A stretch of DNA of 64,000 bases from Pholiota molesta. Lineage: Eukaryota > Basidiomycota > Agaricomycetes > Agaricales > Strophariaceae. A program made the translations under genes and the position numbers. Under the pieces are notes generated by a model that was not told where the DNA came from, ran no database searches, and worked only from the letters and a program-made list of their open reading frames with translations. The stretch is taken from positions 310,001 to 374,000 of the forward strand of contig JACGCK010000028.1 in assembly GCA_014925825.1 (NCBI GenBank), read 5' to 3'. Positions 35,898 to 47,821 of this stretch are shown piece after piece; within the stretch, counting starts at the first letter, position 1, and the number at the start of each line of letters is the position of its first letter.

Positions 35898-37303
35898 ATC
35901 CGGGTGTGTGGGCGGGCTGTTCGTGGTTGTGAGTACGCCGTTTTCGTATCCTGACGTCTTTCTGCCCGACTTACCCCGATGCTGTTCGTTTTGAGCGTGG
36001 TTTGATGATTTTTCTTGGACTTGATTGGTGCTTATTCTAGCACTTGGTATTTAGTTCTAGCCATATGCCATCCGTGCACGACAATTGCGTTGGAAGTAAA
36101 ATTCTTTTGTACCACCACTATTTATTTCCCTATGTCGCTCTGGCTTACTTGTTCATTTGTTGTTTGGCCTGAGATATGGCGTGTACTTTTAGTAGAATTT
36201 CTGTAATACTTTTTCAATACTTTCCATTCTGTAAGAAAGTAGATTCTTTTGTCATCTACCTGCCAGTGGAGATTCCAAGCTTCAAGCAGTGCAACTGTGC
36301 ATCGATGTGGAACTATTTTATACGCGTATCAACTCGCCATCGACTCAGTCTCGGAGGCTTTGGCTGAACTTGATGAAAATTCTCGGTCTCTCTGGCTAGT
36401 TCTCAGCATTTCTGCCGGCTTCTTACGGTCGGCGACTCGGAAGACGATTGTGTCGAGTTCGGGCAATATTAAAGAATATCACGATCAATTTACGGACAAC
36501 TTACCGCAGCGTACCGCTAACATTATGGAGAGAAGATCTGAGAAGATGCAAAAAGACTCATTATTGACTGCTCTCCATTTGTGCATCTGGGCAAAGATAG
36601 ACAAACGTTTGAGCATGGTAAGCGCTACGCATTGGCATCTGATAAAGCAACTCACGGACCGATAGAGAGCTGTCGTGCCCTGGAGCATCCTGGTCGCAGA
36701 AAATCGTATGCAACTGCGCTCTACTGCGCTCTAGGCAGCGAAAGCATATGCTCGCAGTGCTTGATTTGTAACGCGAATGAAATGGAAAGCTCTTCGACTC
36801 CGATGGTGCATCCGACTAATCAATGACTCGCTTGAAATGTATTTTGAGGCTCGGACCTGTGAAAATGAGCCTCGAGGCTCCTCTGTAATGTACCTTTTGC
36901 CTGGAATTTCCGGGGCTTGCCTGGTATCTCCTCGAGCGAAGCATTCCTTTGGATTTCAACAGATATTTCTTGCCAGTGGCATTCTTCAAAAACACATAAC
37001 CAAACCGACTCGTTGTTGCGTTTATCTCATGCAGTATTCGATAGAGAATAGTGGTGGATCAAAAACGTTTGAGGTTCATGTTGGAAGGAATTGAATTGCG
37101 AGACATCGACTTGGCTGTTTTCTTGAATGCTGTTGATAAAATGAGAAATGAAATGATCGAGGCAAATCGAGGCACAGGTGAGATCGGCAGATCACGTGAA
37201 AAACATAGCTTTGGATAATCACATGCGAAACGAAGGACGCGAGGCTGACCTATTTATTACCTCGCTCTTATCACTCGCCACCCACATCCACAACTCTGCC
37301 ATA
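35898..37303. other. Intergenic, no gene seen
   Basis: About 1.4 kb. Overlapping short frames occur but no domain, signal peptide or splice-consistent gene. It includes the perilipin promoter. Confidence 0.55.
37251..37259 (+). promoter_or_regulatory. Candidate TATA box of perilipin gene
   Basis: The AT run tatttatta stands 45-53 bases before the perilipin ATG, in otherwise mixed sequence followed by a C-rich leader. It is a plausible core promoter element; no transcript start is known. Confidence 0.4.
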
Positions 37304-38540
37304 ATGTCGACTACGGCCACAGAAACTGCCCCGGCGCCAGCGCAAACGCAAGCCCCAGAGGTCACCGTGCTCTCTCGCGTTGCGTCGATCCCCATGATCT
37401 CCTCCTCGTTGAACACCATCAACGAGGCCTTGTCGTCGAATACCTACACCCGCTCGCCCTACGCCCATGCGAAGGAGCTCTCGTCATCCGCCTACAAATT
37501 CACCGAACCGCTCCAGGTGAAACTCGCCCCGCTCATTGTGCGCGCCGACGGCTATGCGAACAAGGCCGTGGACGCGGTCGAGTCCCGCTACCCCTACCCA
37601 TTCAAGGCGCAGCCCGAGGAAGTAGCCACCTTGGTTCGCGAGCGCAAGGAGAGCACCACGAACTATGTCAGCGAGCGTGTCAACGATGTTAACAAGGCCA
37701 TCGACGCCAATGTTAAAACCCCCGCTTTGAACGTTGCTCACGATATCGATCAGGTACGCTTGGGCGTGTGTTTTCCTCATCTCTCGGAGTTGTTATTCAT
37801 ATCATATCTCTTTGATAGCGATTTGCTCCCATCGTTGATTATTTCGCCGGCGCCGTTAACCGTCTGAACAGCTCTGAGGCCGGCCCATCCACGCCCCCAG
37901 ATGCCCAATATCAATACCAGCGGGCGCTCGCTCTCTCCAAGACCCTGCGGGAGAACCTCTACGAGTATTCCAACGAACAGTTGAAACAGCTCCAGGCCCA
38001 ATCCGTTATCGCGTATGTATAGTCTCTTCCATCATCTTTCTCAGGGTGCATCTAACAATTCATTCTTATCATAGACAAAAGGCTTCTGAGACCGCCCACT
38101 CCATCTCCGCCGTCGCTTCCTCGTCCTTTGTCAACGCGCAGACCCGAATCCACGGGCTGTCGGACACCATGCTCGCCGAGCTCCAAAGACTGCAAACCTC
38201 CACCACCGAGCTCTCCGCGTCCCTCCAGAACACCCTCCAGAGCTCGGCCGCCCAGGTGCAGTCGCAGGTGCCCCAGATCCAGCAGTCATACGCCGATCTG
38301 ACCGGCGCGATCTCGTCTACTGTCAACGAGCTGTCGTCGATTATCACGACGAAGGATCTGCCGCTCCAGGACAAGGTCACCCGCGTCAGCAAGGAAGTGC
38401 AGGACCGCGTGCAGCCCCTCTTGGATGCTGTGAGGAAGGGCGTTTCTGAAGTGCTCGCGCGGAAGGAAGCGAGTGCGCCTGCTGGCGCTACTAATGGCAC
38501 GAGCGGCCATGCGCCAGTAGAGCCTGTCACGATCATGTAA
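37304..38540 (+). CDS. Fungal perilipin-like lipid droplet protein
   Basis: Three exons (37304-37753, 37819-38012, 38075-38540) encode 369 residues. The N-terminus is Ala/Thr/Pro-rich, followed by VTVLSRVASIPMISSSLNTI and AHAKELSSSAYKFTEPLQVK. Amphipathic helices with evenly spaced Ala, Ser and Val fill the rest, for example VRADGYANKAVDAVESRYPY and RERKESTTNYVSERVNDVNK. This matches fungal perilipin (MPL1/CAP20-like) proteins that coat lipid droplets and protect triacylglycerol from lipases. There is no signal peptide or transmembrane segment, as expected. The C-terminal third is a coiled-coil-like helix ending in a Gly/Ala/Thr tail. All introns are GT-AG and in phase. Confidence 0.88.
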
Positions 38541-39117
38541 TCCGTTTTTCGTCTTACATTCTCTGTCTATGTCCTATTTTTCTGCACCCCATTTTTTACA
38601 GTAGCTTATATCACGTCTCTTCTGGCTTTGTGTTTCCTTCCCTTGTGACCGCATACATACCTCTAGAGTGTATAATATCTATAGACGCTTGACAGCATAC
38701 AATACAGACAGCCCTCCCACATTATGATTCGCCGCGCCCATCCTATCTTTTTCTCCTCTCGCTGATGGTTATCGTTATCGCTTCATACCTTTTTCCATAT
38801 TGGGGTGGGGTGGGCGTGTGGGAGTTGTACTCTTTACTGTACGTTATGATGAAATGATGACGCAGAGGAAAATTTTAGACTTTCTGAGCGTGCATGTAGA
38901 GTTAGTGGCATTTTTATGAATAGGGTTGGGTTGGAAGATAAATTGGCGACAGAGTGCTGGATCTCGACAGTCTTGACGGTCGATGTCCATAACAAAATAG
39001 GTGATTTAACCTTGGGCGCTTGTCTTGCGCCAATGCCGCGTCTTGCGCACCATCGACATCACTTGCGCAGAAGTCCTTAAATAATAGCACATCCACCTTA
39101 GGCACACAAAAGATATC
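38541..39117. other. Intergenic, no protein gene seen
   Basis: About 0.58 kb between the perilipin stop and the tRNA gene, T-rich and G-rich by turns. No coding signal. Confidence 0.6.
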
Positions 39118-39191
39118 GGTTCGATGGCGTAGTTGGTTATCGCATCTGTCTAACACACAGAAGGTCCTCAGTTCGAGCCTGGGTCGAATCA
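39118..39191 (+). tRNA. tRNA-Val(AAC)
   Basis: A 74-nt sequence folds as a cloverleaf by eye. The acceptor strands GGTTCGA and TCGAATC pair with one G-T wobble. The anticodon stem is TCTGT/ACAGA around the loop CTAACAC, giving anticodon AAC (valine, codon GUU). The T arm is CTCAG TTCGAGC CTGGG. There is no intron and no encoded CCA, as expected for a nuclear tRNA gene. A T-rich run (gaacttttttttctc, about 39217-39231) follows and can end RNA polymerase III transcription. Confidence 0.95.
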
Positions 39192-40666
39192 GTACCCCAT
39201 TGCAGAAGTTCCTATGGAACTTTTTTTTCTCTATTTGGTGAATAAATAAATTCTTAGCTGACCCTTCCAGTTCCAACTTCCATATGGCCGGTGAATTGAA
39301 TTTCATTTTCTGATCCAGAATATTAATTCAGATAAGCCAGGGTCCAGGGCCTCCAGGCCTCAGGCCTCAGGCCTCAGCGATGTGGCCAAAGTTCCGAATG
39401 GTTTTGAAACTTTTGCTTCTTTTTGATTTTGCAGATAATCTTGATGATCGCACAACGATCGTCGATCACATCACACACGGCCGTCAGCAATCTTCGAAGC
39501 TCATTGTTGAGAGCAGAGTATCAAAACCATTGGGCATACATTGACCAAGGCATTCCCAGTTGACGGATGGGGAATTCGTTAGGCAAGTCTTTTTTTTTCC
39601 TGCTCGGGGATGCATTCGAAAGCCGAGAAGCTTTCCTAGTCTTGGGGCTCATAGTGCAATATGATACTACACCTCGTGGTATCGCTGTGCTGAAGCTTGA
39701 CTCCGACTCCGATCCGGCACTGACTCTGTCGGAGTCTGTCCTCACTCTATTCAATTTTCCTGCCTCTACCCTCTTTTCATCAGCACTGAGTGGCAGCTCC
39801 TTGCATAGGTTTGGGGCATAGGATCTGTAATAAGAGAATGGTGCAGAAACAACGGGTAAGTTTGTAATGGTGTGTACATCCGGCTACTTATCTCTTTAAA
39901 ACGCGACGTTGACCTGGCCCGAAGGTCCAGACAGCTGACCTATCGATGAGATAAAGGCATCTCCAAGAATCTCCATGGCATCCAAATAACGAAAAGGATT
40001 TTTCAACAGTCCCCAGGTCTGAAAATCATGAAACTCGGGAATTAAGATGTGGTTCTGTGCATGCGAGTCATGCGTCGAGGAGTTTTCTTGATTTGACCAT
40101 TTCACTGATTATTTCATTGAGTGGTTCAAATTTGGACTTTTGCTATTCATATCCTCAATACCATGTTGGTAGCTGTCGTGATTTTGTGACATTTCCGATT
40201 TCCGAACGCCCACAACCTGTGGTCATCGCATGTTGGTTTGACATATCGATCTGGCACCATCAGCGAGTTAAGTGGAGGTCGGTATCAATAAGTATGTACG
40301 AAAAAAGAGCATCCTCACAAAATCCTGAAAAAGTTCAAAAATTATCATCGTAGACTATAATGAGTTTATATCTCAAGTTTAACGATGCGGTACCTTTGGA
40401 CTGATTTGCCACGCAAGGATCTGTAGATTCTTCTCTGCACAAGGGCTATATATAACTTCCGATGCTGGTGTATACGGCCGGGCCGGGTGTACACCTGTTA
40501 AAACTCACACCAGTTTACATCCTTACAACCTGCTTACAACTTGTGTATTTACATCTAGATTCTACCAACCACCGCACCCTGGCCGCGTGTCGTCCAAACT
40601 TTTTGTAGTCCGCGTTCTTACACGGAACTGTCATCGATATAATATCTGGTCTAGTCAATCACGAAG
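39192..40666. other. Intergenic with candidate TATA element
   Basis: About 1.5 kb without a convincing gene. The run tatatataa at 40447-40455 lies about 212 bases before the ATG at 40667 and is the best TATA candidate. It lies outside the duplicated unit that starts near 40565. Confidence 0.5.
39356..39376 (+). repeat. 7-bp tandem repeat (ggcctca, three copies)
   Basis: Three perfect copies of ggcctca, preceded by imperfect units, in noncoding sequence downstream of the tRNA gene. Confidence 0.85.
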
Positions 40667-42550
40667 ATGTTGTCCAACTTTCTATCTCGTCTCAAGTCCC
40701 TCTTCCGCGCGATGAATTCTTCATCTTCAAATGAACATCCTAGCACTGGTACTTCTGATACACAGTCCCAATCCAAGTTCATTCCCAAGATGGGTGCCGT
40801 ACTTCCCGTGAAGGCTTTTATGACTGAAACCATTGTGGACAAGCTCGAGAACGGCCACGTCAAGCTCGAGGACGGCCACGTCAACAGCGCATGGGAGGAT
40901 CTATCAAAACACTTCGTCTCGAAGCTGGTGTATTACAAGCGCCAAGGCAAGGACAACAAAGCGGAGCACGAGTATCTTGTGGCATATATCGTCGATGATA
41001 AGCAAAAAACCTCTCGCCTACTGATCGAACGACGCCCATCCGAGTCTGGCCAGCCTGCGGTCGGTAAAAACGGGCCTGCGAAAACTACTCATTCCCTCTT
41101 GAAGAGTCTTAGGGCCCTTCGTAGCGAGGGGGCTAGTAGCTCCGATGCGACTCCAATTTTGCGAAGGACTCCACCCGCCGCTAATGGACTGGCTTCATCA
41201 TCGCGTTCGGTCACCAGCTTTAAAAGTACCGTAGCATCGTCTGTACCAACATCATCTCAGGATTCCCTCTCCAAATCAGGCGAAGCGGACGATGTGGTAA
41301 GAGGTCTACGTCCAGAAGAAGAAGTCGCTGGTCGCGTTTTGCGTGTTTTCGAACCCGAGGGCCGTAATCTCTCGTTTCTACACTTTTGCATTATCGTCGA
41401 AGATGTCCATGATCAGGAACCTGACTACAAACTCTTTCGCAGCCAGTGTTATTGGTTTGCCATGATGGTGATGGGTATCTCTATGCTTCAAGGAGGACAC
41501 GTTCAGATATACGAGAAACTTTCAAAAAACAGACATGCGAAACCATATTGTGCTACCTTGCAGGCGTACACCACAACGAATAGGGAAATACCGAACGACC
41601 TTGATCAGGGACTCCCGATTCCCTCGATTCTCTCCCCTTCTGAGGAAGATATCAGGGAAATCACCAAGGTGGGGAGCGCTGGAACGATACAGAGTATCAC
41701 CTACGGTCTTTTCGAAGTGCGAGTTATCAGTGTTTCCTTCAACGCTATATGGGAAGCTGGTCGGGAATCACAAGACCACTATAACATTCTTTTTGAAGAG
41801 GTGAGTACTCGCTTTTACGTGTCTGTTCAATGTCTGTAGCTGAACTTGATGTTATTTCAGCTGGGCCTTGTGCAGAATTTTTTTGTGGCCCAGACGCGGC
41901 AGTATAAAGAGAGAGCTGAGCGGGCTGAAGCAGAGGCTCAGCGGGCTAACGAGCGAGCTGCGCGGTCTGAAGCAGAGGCTCAGCAGGCTAAAGCAGAGCT
42001 TGAGAGGTTGCACAAGTCTGTCTCTAGGCGACGATTGGACTCGGTGGCCTCAGTGGTCTCGATCTTGCCATCCACCAGCGAACTCTGACAATCGAGTCTC
42101 ACACGTCGACACAGTTTTGCATTCCTTGCATCGGTTGATGTATGTTCTCTATCTTCTTGATTTCAGCGTCTCATTCTCCGCGGATCCGATATATATCATT
42201 CTTGATTCGCTCTCTGCTTGCTCCCACACGGTCACCATCTATCCATCCGTCTTTGTCATTTAACCAAGCTTACGTGCTATATTGCTTTCTACTCTCAAAC
42301 TCGATTTCATGTATACCAATATGAATATGTTTCGCATTCAAGTTTTGTACTTACATACCGCTTTCGATCGTTGTCGTTCCAATACATCTATCACACCAGT
42401 CTCTACATCATCTGGAAGAACAGAACAAGAACAGAAATATAGCTAGAGATTGCTTGGAGACGAATTCGAAGTTGCCTCAAGACGAACGTAGGTCGTAGGG
42501 AGAGGTAAGTTCGGAACAGACGGTACAACCGTCGGCAACTGCCGTGGACT
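40565..42550 (+). repeat. Direct duplication, unit 1
   Basis: The segment from the sequence ccaccgcaccctggccgcg to about cggcaactgccgt is matched head-to-tail by the unit at 42583-44612. The match includes 5' flank, the two-exon gene, its intron and about 460 bases of 3' flank. Boundaries are by eye. Confidence 0.85.
40667..42088 (+). CDS. Uncharacterised protein with C-terminal coiled coil (copy 1, intact)
   Basis: Two exons (40667-41800 and 41861-42088) encode 453 residues. The start is MLSNFLSRLKSLFRAMNSSS. A folded-looking region covers HFVSKLVYYKRQGKDNKAEH and later LSFLHFCIIVEDVHDQEPDY, CYWFAMMVMGISMLQGGHVQ and VGSAGTI. The second exon encodes a coiled coil of repeated Ala-Glu units (RAEAEAQRANERAARSEAEA) and ends VVSILPSTSEL. 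A 21-bp direct repeat at 40841-40882 duplicates KLENGHV as KLEDGHV; the downstream copy lacks it. The family is unknown to me, although similar proteins with this coiled-coil tail seem to be multicopy in agarics. Confidence 0.85.
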
Positions 42551-42582
42551 AAGTCGACAACGTCTAACATCTCCATATTCCC

Positions 42583-44612
42583 CCAACCACCACACCCTGG
42601 CCGCGTGTCGTCCAAACTTTCACGTTCATACACGGGACTGTCATCGATTATCGATATAATATCTGGTCTAGTCTATCTCAAAGATGTTGTCCAACTTTCT
42701 ATATCGTCTCAAGTCCCTCCCTCTTCCGCGCGATGAATTATTCATCTTCAAACAACCTTCCTAGTACTGGTCACTCTGATACTCAGTCCTACTCCAAGTT
42801 CATTCCCATAATGGGCTCTACACACCCCGTGCAGAATTTCATGACTGAATCCATTGTGGACATGCTCGAGAACAGCCACGTCAACGGCGCATGGAAGAAG
42901 CTATCACAACATTTCGTCTCGAAGCTAGTGTATTACAAGCGCCAAGACAAGGACAACAAACCGGAGCACGAGTATCTCGTGGCATATATCGTCGACGACA
43001 AGCAAAAAACCTCTCGCCTAATGATTGAACGACGCCCATCCCAGTTTGTCGAGGTGGTCGGTAAAAACAGGCCTCAGAAAACTACTGACCACCTCCTAAA
43101 AAGTCTTAGGGCCCTTTATAGCGAGGGGCTCAGCAGCTCCGATGCTACTATACTTTTGCGAAGGACTCCAACCACGGCTGCGAGCTTGTTAGCTTCCGCT
43201 GCTAATGGACACCATCGTGTTTTTCGGTCACCAGCAGCAACAGTGCTGTAGATTCTATACCAAGGTCGTCTCAGGATTCTCCAAACGTGTCGAAGCGGAG
43301 GATATGATCAGAAGGCTTCGTCCATATGAAGACCTCACTGACTGCGTTTTGCGTGTTTTCAAACCCAAGGGCCGTAACCTCTCGTTTCTACACTTTTGCA
43401 TCATCGTCGAAGATGTCCACGTTCAGGAACCCAACTACCACCTCTTTTGCAGCCAGTGTTATTGGTTTGCCATGATGGTGATCGGTATATCTATGCTTCA
43501 AGGAGGACACATCCAGGTATACGACATACCTCAGAAAAACGGAACTGCAGAACCACGTCGGGGAACCTTGAAGACGCATACCACAACGAATAGGCAAATG
43601 CCGACCGGCCTTGGTCACAAACTTTCGATTCCTTCCCTTTCTGAGGAAGACATCAAGCATGTCCCTGACGAAGACATCAAGCATATCACCAACATGGGGA
43701 GCGCTGGAACGATAAAGTACGGTGCTTTCAAAGTGCGAGTTATCAGTGTTCCCTTCAGCACTATCTGGGAAGCCGGTCGCGAATCACGAAACCAGTATAG
43801 ATTACTTTGTAACGAGGCGAGTACTCGCTTTTACTTGTCTGTTCAATTCCCATAGCTAAACCTGGTGTGATTTTAGCTGGCCCGTGTACAGAATTGTGCC
43901 ATGGTCGAGAGGAAGCAGCTTGAAGACCAGACTCTGCAGGCTAAAAGCGAACTGCTACAGGCCCAAAAAGAGCTGCTGCAGGCTAAAGGCGAGGCTCAAC
44001 AGGCTAACGAGCGAGCTGACCGGGCTGAAGCAGAGGCTCAGCGGGCTAAAGCAGAGCTTGAGAGGTTTCAAAAGTCTGTCTCTAGGCGACGATTGGACTC
44101 GGTGGCCTCGGTGATCTCGATCTTGCCATCCACCAGCGAACTCTGACAATCGAGTCTCACACGTTGACACAGTTTTGCATTCCTTGCGTCGGTTAAAGTA
44201 TATTCTCTATCCTCTCTTGAGTCTTGATTTCGGCGTCTCGTTCTCATATATATTATTCCTGACTCGCTCTCTGCTTGCTCCAAACGGTCACCCTCTATCC
44301 ACCCATTCTTGTCGTTTAACTTGCTAGTCAAGCTTACTTGCTATATTGCTTTCTACTGTAAAATTCGATTTCATTTATACGAAGATGTTTTGCTATATAC
44401 TGCTTTCTATCATTGTCGTTCCAATACATATATCACCAATCTCTGCATCATTTAGTAGAACAGCAACACAGATAGAGATTACTTAGAAGCAAATTCGAAG
44501 TCCCCTCAGAACGAATAGTCGTAGGTCAATCGTAGGTTGGTCATAGGGAGATGTACTTTTAAGTTCCGAACGGATGTGGCAGCCAGTACAACCATCGGCA
44601 ACTGCCGTCCAC
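42583..44612 (+). repeat. Direct duplication, unit 2
   Basis: Head-to-tail copy of the unit at 40565-42550. Sequence has diverged by many substitutions and small indels but stays alignable through promoter-proximal, coding, intron and 3' regions. Confidence 0.85.
42684..44146 (+). pseudogene. Frame-broken paralogue (copy 2) of the coiled-coil gene
   Basis: The ATG at 42684 matches the copy 1 start, but four extra bases (an added ccct in the run at about 42715-42725) shift the frame after LKSL. The frame can restart at the ATG at 42733 (MNYSSSNNLPSTG), which runs to a stop at 43251. Just before that, near 43205-43230, the homologous frame changes register again and continues with LRVFKPKGRNLSFLHFCIIV, CYWFAMMVIGISMLQGGHIQ and MGSAGTIKYG. 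The last exon, about 43877-44146, encodes the coiled coil and ends VISILPSTSEL. A 24-bp in-frame repeat at 43646-43693 duplicates EDIKHVPD/EDIKHITN. It is probably a decaying duplicate; a short N-terminal protein from 42733 could still be made. Confidence 0.75.
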
Positions 44613-45073
44613 TTATATCCCCTGAACTTGAACGTCTGCTCATAATTAGCAACATCGACTACAATCCTCCTACATACTCTCCGCATCTTCGCCATATCTA
44701 CGCGTTTCTACATGTAATGACCACATGGTCGGTTTCACTCGATTTCTACCGGATCGCTTAACTGCTGGACATCGCCCCACCGCCAAGCATTGAAAAGGGC
44801 AAGGCTCCAGACAATTCGCGAGTCAGTTTCGGAGCCGCTTAGAAAGTTGTCAAGAGTCAAGGCATGTCGCCAATGTGGTGTATATAATACGTCGTTGAGC
44901 GCGACTCTACACCTATCTTACTGGTCCTGGTCCAACGTCGAAACCAACGACGCTTCTACTTTTCAGAGTTTTCTATAATTCCCACCGCTTTTTCCAAAGG
45001 TCAAAGTCAATTTTCTTGTGGTCTACTGCGGACACGAACATTAATACTTGTTCTTACCCTAATTCCAGAAATC
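44147..45073. other. Intergenic, duplicated 3' flank then unique sequence
   Basis: The first 0.45 kb is the duplicated 3' flank of copy 2. The rest holds no supported gene and should include the promoter of the macrodomain gene. Confidence 0.6.
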
Positions 45074-46075
45074 ATGCCGCCAAAGGCATTCAACGCCACC
45101 AGAGCTGGCCCTTCAGCCAAAGGGTCCCTCAAGGAGATCGCAGCCGCCACTCTCCAAAAGATGGAAGAAGGAGCATACGAGCTCAACGGCACAACGTATG
45201 ACCTCAAAAGCGCGCTCAAATACACTAACGAACACACCTCGTTCTACGCCGCCGACTCCAATTTACGCGAATGGTCTACCGCGAGGCGGAACGCCGATAT
45301 GCCACGTGGATCGCCAGGAGGCCCGCAGATCACCACCTCTGAATGCTCTGTCCTTGTCGGGACGCGTCAATTGAAGAAAGAAGTAGATTCGGTGGAAAGT
45401 TTGGAGGATAGAAGGGTGGGCGTGCTCAATTTCGCGTCGGCGAAGAACCCAGGTGGAGGATTCATCACAGGCGCTCAAGCTCAGGTACATATACTCTGTT
45501 CGACCGTACTCATCCTTTGCTCACCGAGATAATAGGAGGAATCCATCGCCCGCTCCTCGACTATATACCCCAGTCTGCTTACCGATGCCGGGCAGCGGTT
45601 CTATCGTCCGCACAAAAAGGACCCAAAGAAGGGATATTATAGCCACGCTATGACATACTCTCCGCGCGTCCTCTTCTTCCGCTCGGATAAAGGCGACTGG
45701 CTTCCCCCCATCGAAGCCGACATCGTCACCAGCGCCGCGGTCAATGCTGGTGTCGTCCGCCGATACCTACGCCAGGGCAATAGCAGTAACAATGGCGGAG
45801 AAAGCAATAGCGCACTGGACGAGAGCGACTTGGAAGCAGCGATGAAAGAGAGGATGGCGCGCATTTTATATCTCTTCGAACGGAATGGCGTGCGCAATGT
45901 CGTTTTGGGAAGCTTTGGGACGGGAGTGTTTAGGAATCGGGTCGAGCTCGTTGCAGGGATTTGGAAGGAACTCTTGGTTGGCGAGCAGGCGCGGTTTAGG
46001 GACTCGTTTGATAGGGTGGTGTTTGCGGTTTTGGGAACGGCTACTTTCAAGGTCTTTGAGCGGACATTCGCTTAG
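45074..46075 (+). CDS. Microbial-type PARG macrodomain protein (DUF2263/TIGR02452-like)
   Basis: Two exons (45074-45484 and 45536-46075) encode 316 residues. The signature is NFASAKNPGGGFITGAQAQE followed by a second Glu and SIARSSTIYPSL: a GGG loop and a Gln-Glu-Glu motif with the catalytic pair at residues 138-139, split exactly by the intron. Poly(ADP-ribose) glycohydrolases use this arrangement to cleave ribose-ribose bonds. Later landmarks are GYYSHAMTYSPRVLFFRSDK, IVTSAAVNAG and VVLGSFGTGVFRN, all expected in the ADP-ribose-binding fold. It probably removes ADP-ribose chains or binds ADP-ribose metabolites in nucleus or cytosol. Activity is predicted, not shown. The N-terminal 60 residues are helical and specific to this family type. 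Confidence 0.92.
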
Positions 46076-46472
46076 GGTGATGGAGGCGGAGAGGGCGGGA
46101 AGGGTACTGAGCCTGGTCAAGATACGTCTTCATGAATGTGCCTGCATTTACATCTTATTCCTATTGTTTAAATCATCGACTGCTCACCTTGATGTCAAAC
46201 TCCGATGCAATTGTTCGGCGTTTAACGTTGAACGTTGAACGTTGACTGGTGTAGGATAATTATATTCAGCGATTCCGCTCTGAAGGTCTTGCAACGTGCG
46301 TGCGCGCGCGTGATCAATAACAAGCTACCATCATCCATCCGCTACATCAAAACTCCCATAATTTAAAAGATAACTTTAGATAAGAGACCAAGCCTCTCAA
46401 GATCAAGAAATGTCCGTACGCCGGCTACACCACCTGCCCTCACCTCGAATTCCCTCACCAAGCTAAGGGCCC
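46076..46472. other. Intergenic with short repeats
   Basis: About 0.4 kb. It holds three tandem copies of aacgttg at 46224-46244 and a GC-alternating run at about 46299-46313. No gene seen. Confidence 0.65.
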
Positions 46473-47821
46473 ATGTCCGCCTCCGAGTCGAAGCTCTTCG
46501 CGCCCATCAAGATCGGCGCGCACACCCTCGCGCACCGCGTCGTCCTCGCGCCGCTCACGCGCTACAAAGCGAACCCCAAGGACAACGTGCCCATCCTCCC
46601 CCTCGTGAACGAGTACTACACCCAGCGCGCGTCATCTGCGGGCACGCTGCTGATCACGGAGTCGACGATCATATCGCGGCCGGGAGGCGGGCGGGATAAC
46701 ACGCCGGGGATATGGACGAAGGAGCAGATAGCGGCATGGAGAGAGGTGGGTGCAGATGCGATGTTCGTGGTTGTTGCAGGCCGCTGATGCTGAGGGGGGT
46801 GTAGATCGTGGACAGCGTCCACGCGCAGGGGTCCTTCATCTACCTCCAGATCCGCGCCATGGGCCGCGGCGCCGACGCCGCCGAGCTCGCCGCCAAAGGC
46901 CTCGACCTCGTCGGCCCCTCCGCGATCCCCATCACCAACCGCCCCGCGCCCCGCGCGCTCACCGTGCCGGAAATACAGCAGTATGTGGAGGACTTTGGTA
47001 GGGCGGCGAAGAATGCGGTGGACGAGGCGGGGTTCGACGGGGTGGAGCTGCATTTTGCGAATGGGTACCTTGTGGATCAGTTTTTGCAGGATGTGAGTAA
47101 TCAGAGGGAGGACGATTATGGAGGGAGTGTGGAGAGAAGGAGTCGGTTTGCGTTGGAGACTGTGGATCGGGTCGTGCAGGCTGTTGGTGAGGAGAGGATT
47201 GGGGTGCGGTTGAGTCCGTGGAGTATCTTCCTTGGTCTGTTGCCCTTATATTTTTCACAAATGGGTTTGATAACTGATGTTTTTATTTTACATTTATTTT
47301 ATTCTAGATATGGGGATGAAAGACCCCATCCCTCAATTCACGCATATCATTCAGTCGCTCAAAGACAGTCACCCGAATCTCGCATTCCTCCATCTCGTCG
47401 AGCCTCGCATCGCGGGCGCCGGAGATGCAGACAAGTCGCACTCCGAAGTCCCTGAATCCAATGACGTTTTCCGCAAGATATGGGCTCCCAAGCCACTCAT
47501 TACGGCTGGTGGATTTACGAGAGAATCCGCTATCAAGCGGGCGGATGAAGAAGGAGACTTGATCGCCTTTGGGCGACTCTTTATTTCTAACGTACGTTTC
47601 CAAATTGATTTCAGAACTACATGCTCGAAGCTGATTGGATGGTTTGGATGTTATTGTCGTTCGTTCTGCAGCCTGACCTTCCATTGCGCTTGAAGCATGA
47701 TATCCCGCTCACACGACCTGATCGAAAAACTTTCTACGTTCCGGGAACACAAGAAGGGACGGAAGTTGGGTACACGGACTATCCTTTCGCGGAAGAGCTG
47801 AAGGGCGTTGGTAAACCTTAG
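46473..47821 (+). CDS. Old Yellow Enzyme-family NADH:flavin oxidoreductase
   Basis: Four exons (46473-46745, 46805-47234, 47308-47591, 47672-47821) encode 378 residues. It starts SKLFAPIKIGAHTLAHRVVL and PLTRYKAN, the usual FMN-site opening. The active-site stretch is ELHFANGYLVDQFLQD, with His174, Asn177 and Tyr179 in the positions of the OYE His/Asn/Tyr set. DDYGGSVERRSRF and PLITAGGF then SAIKRADEEGDLIAFGRLFI complete the barrel. Members reduce activated C=C bonds of enones with NAD(P)H through FMN. One departure is LQIRAMGRGADA where most relatives have LQLWALGR. The substrate is not predictable from sequence. Confidence 0.94.

Noticed and set aside
36249..36665. 138-codon plus-strand open frame in the 36 kb gap
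   Set aside because: No ATG-led coding signature, domain or conserved splice pattern; composition looks noncoding.
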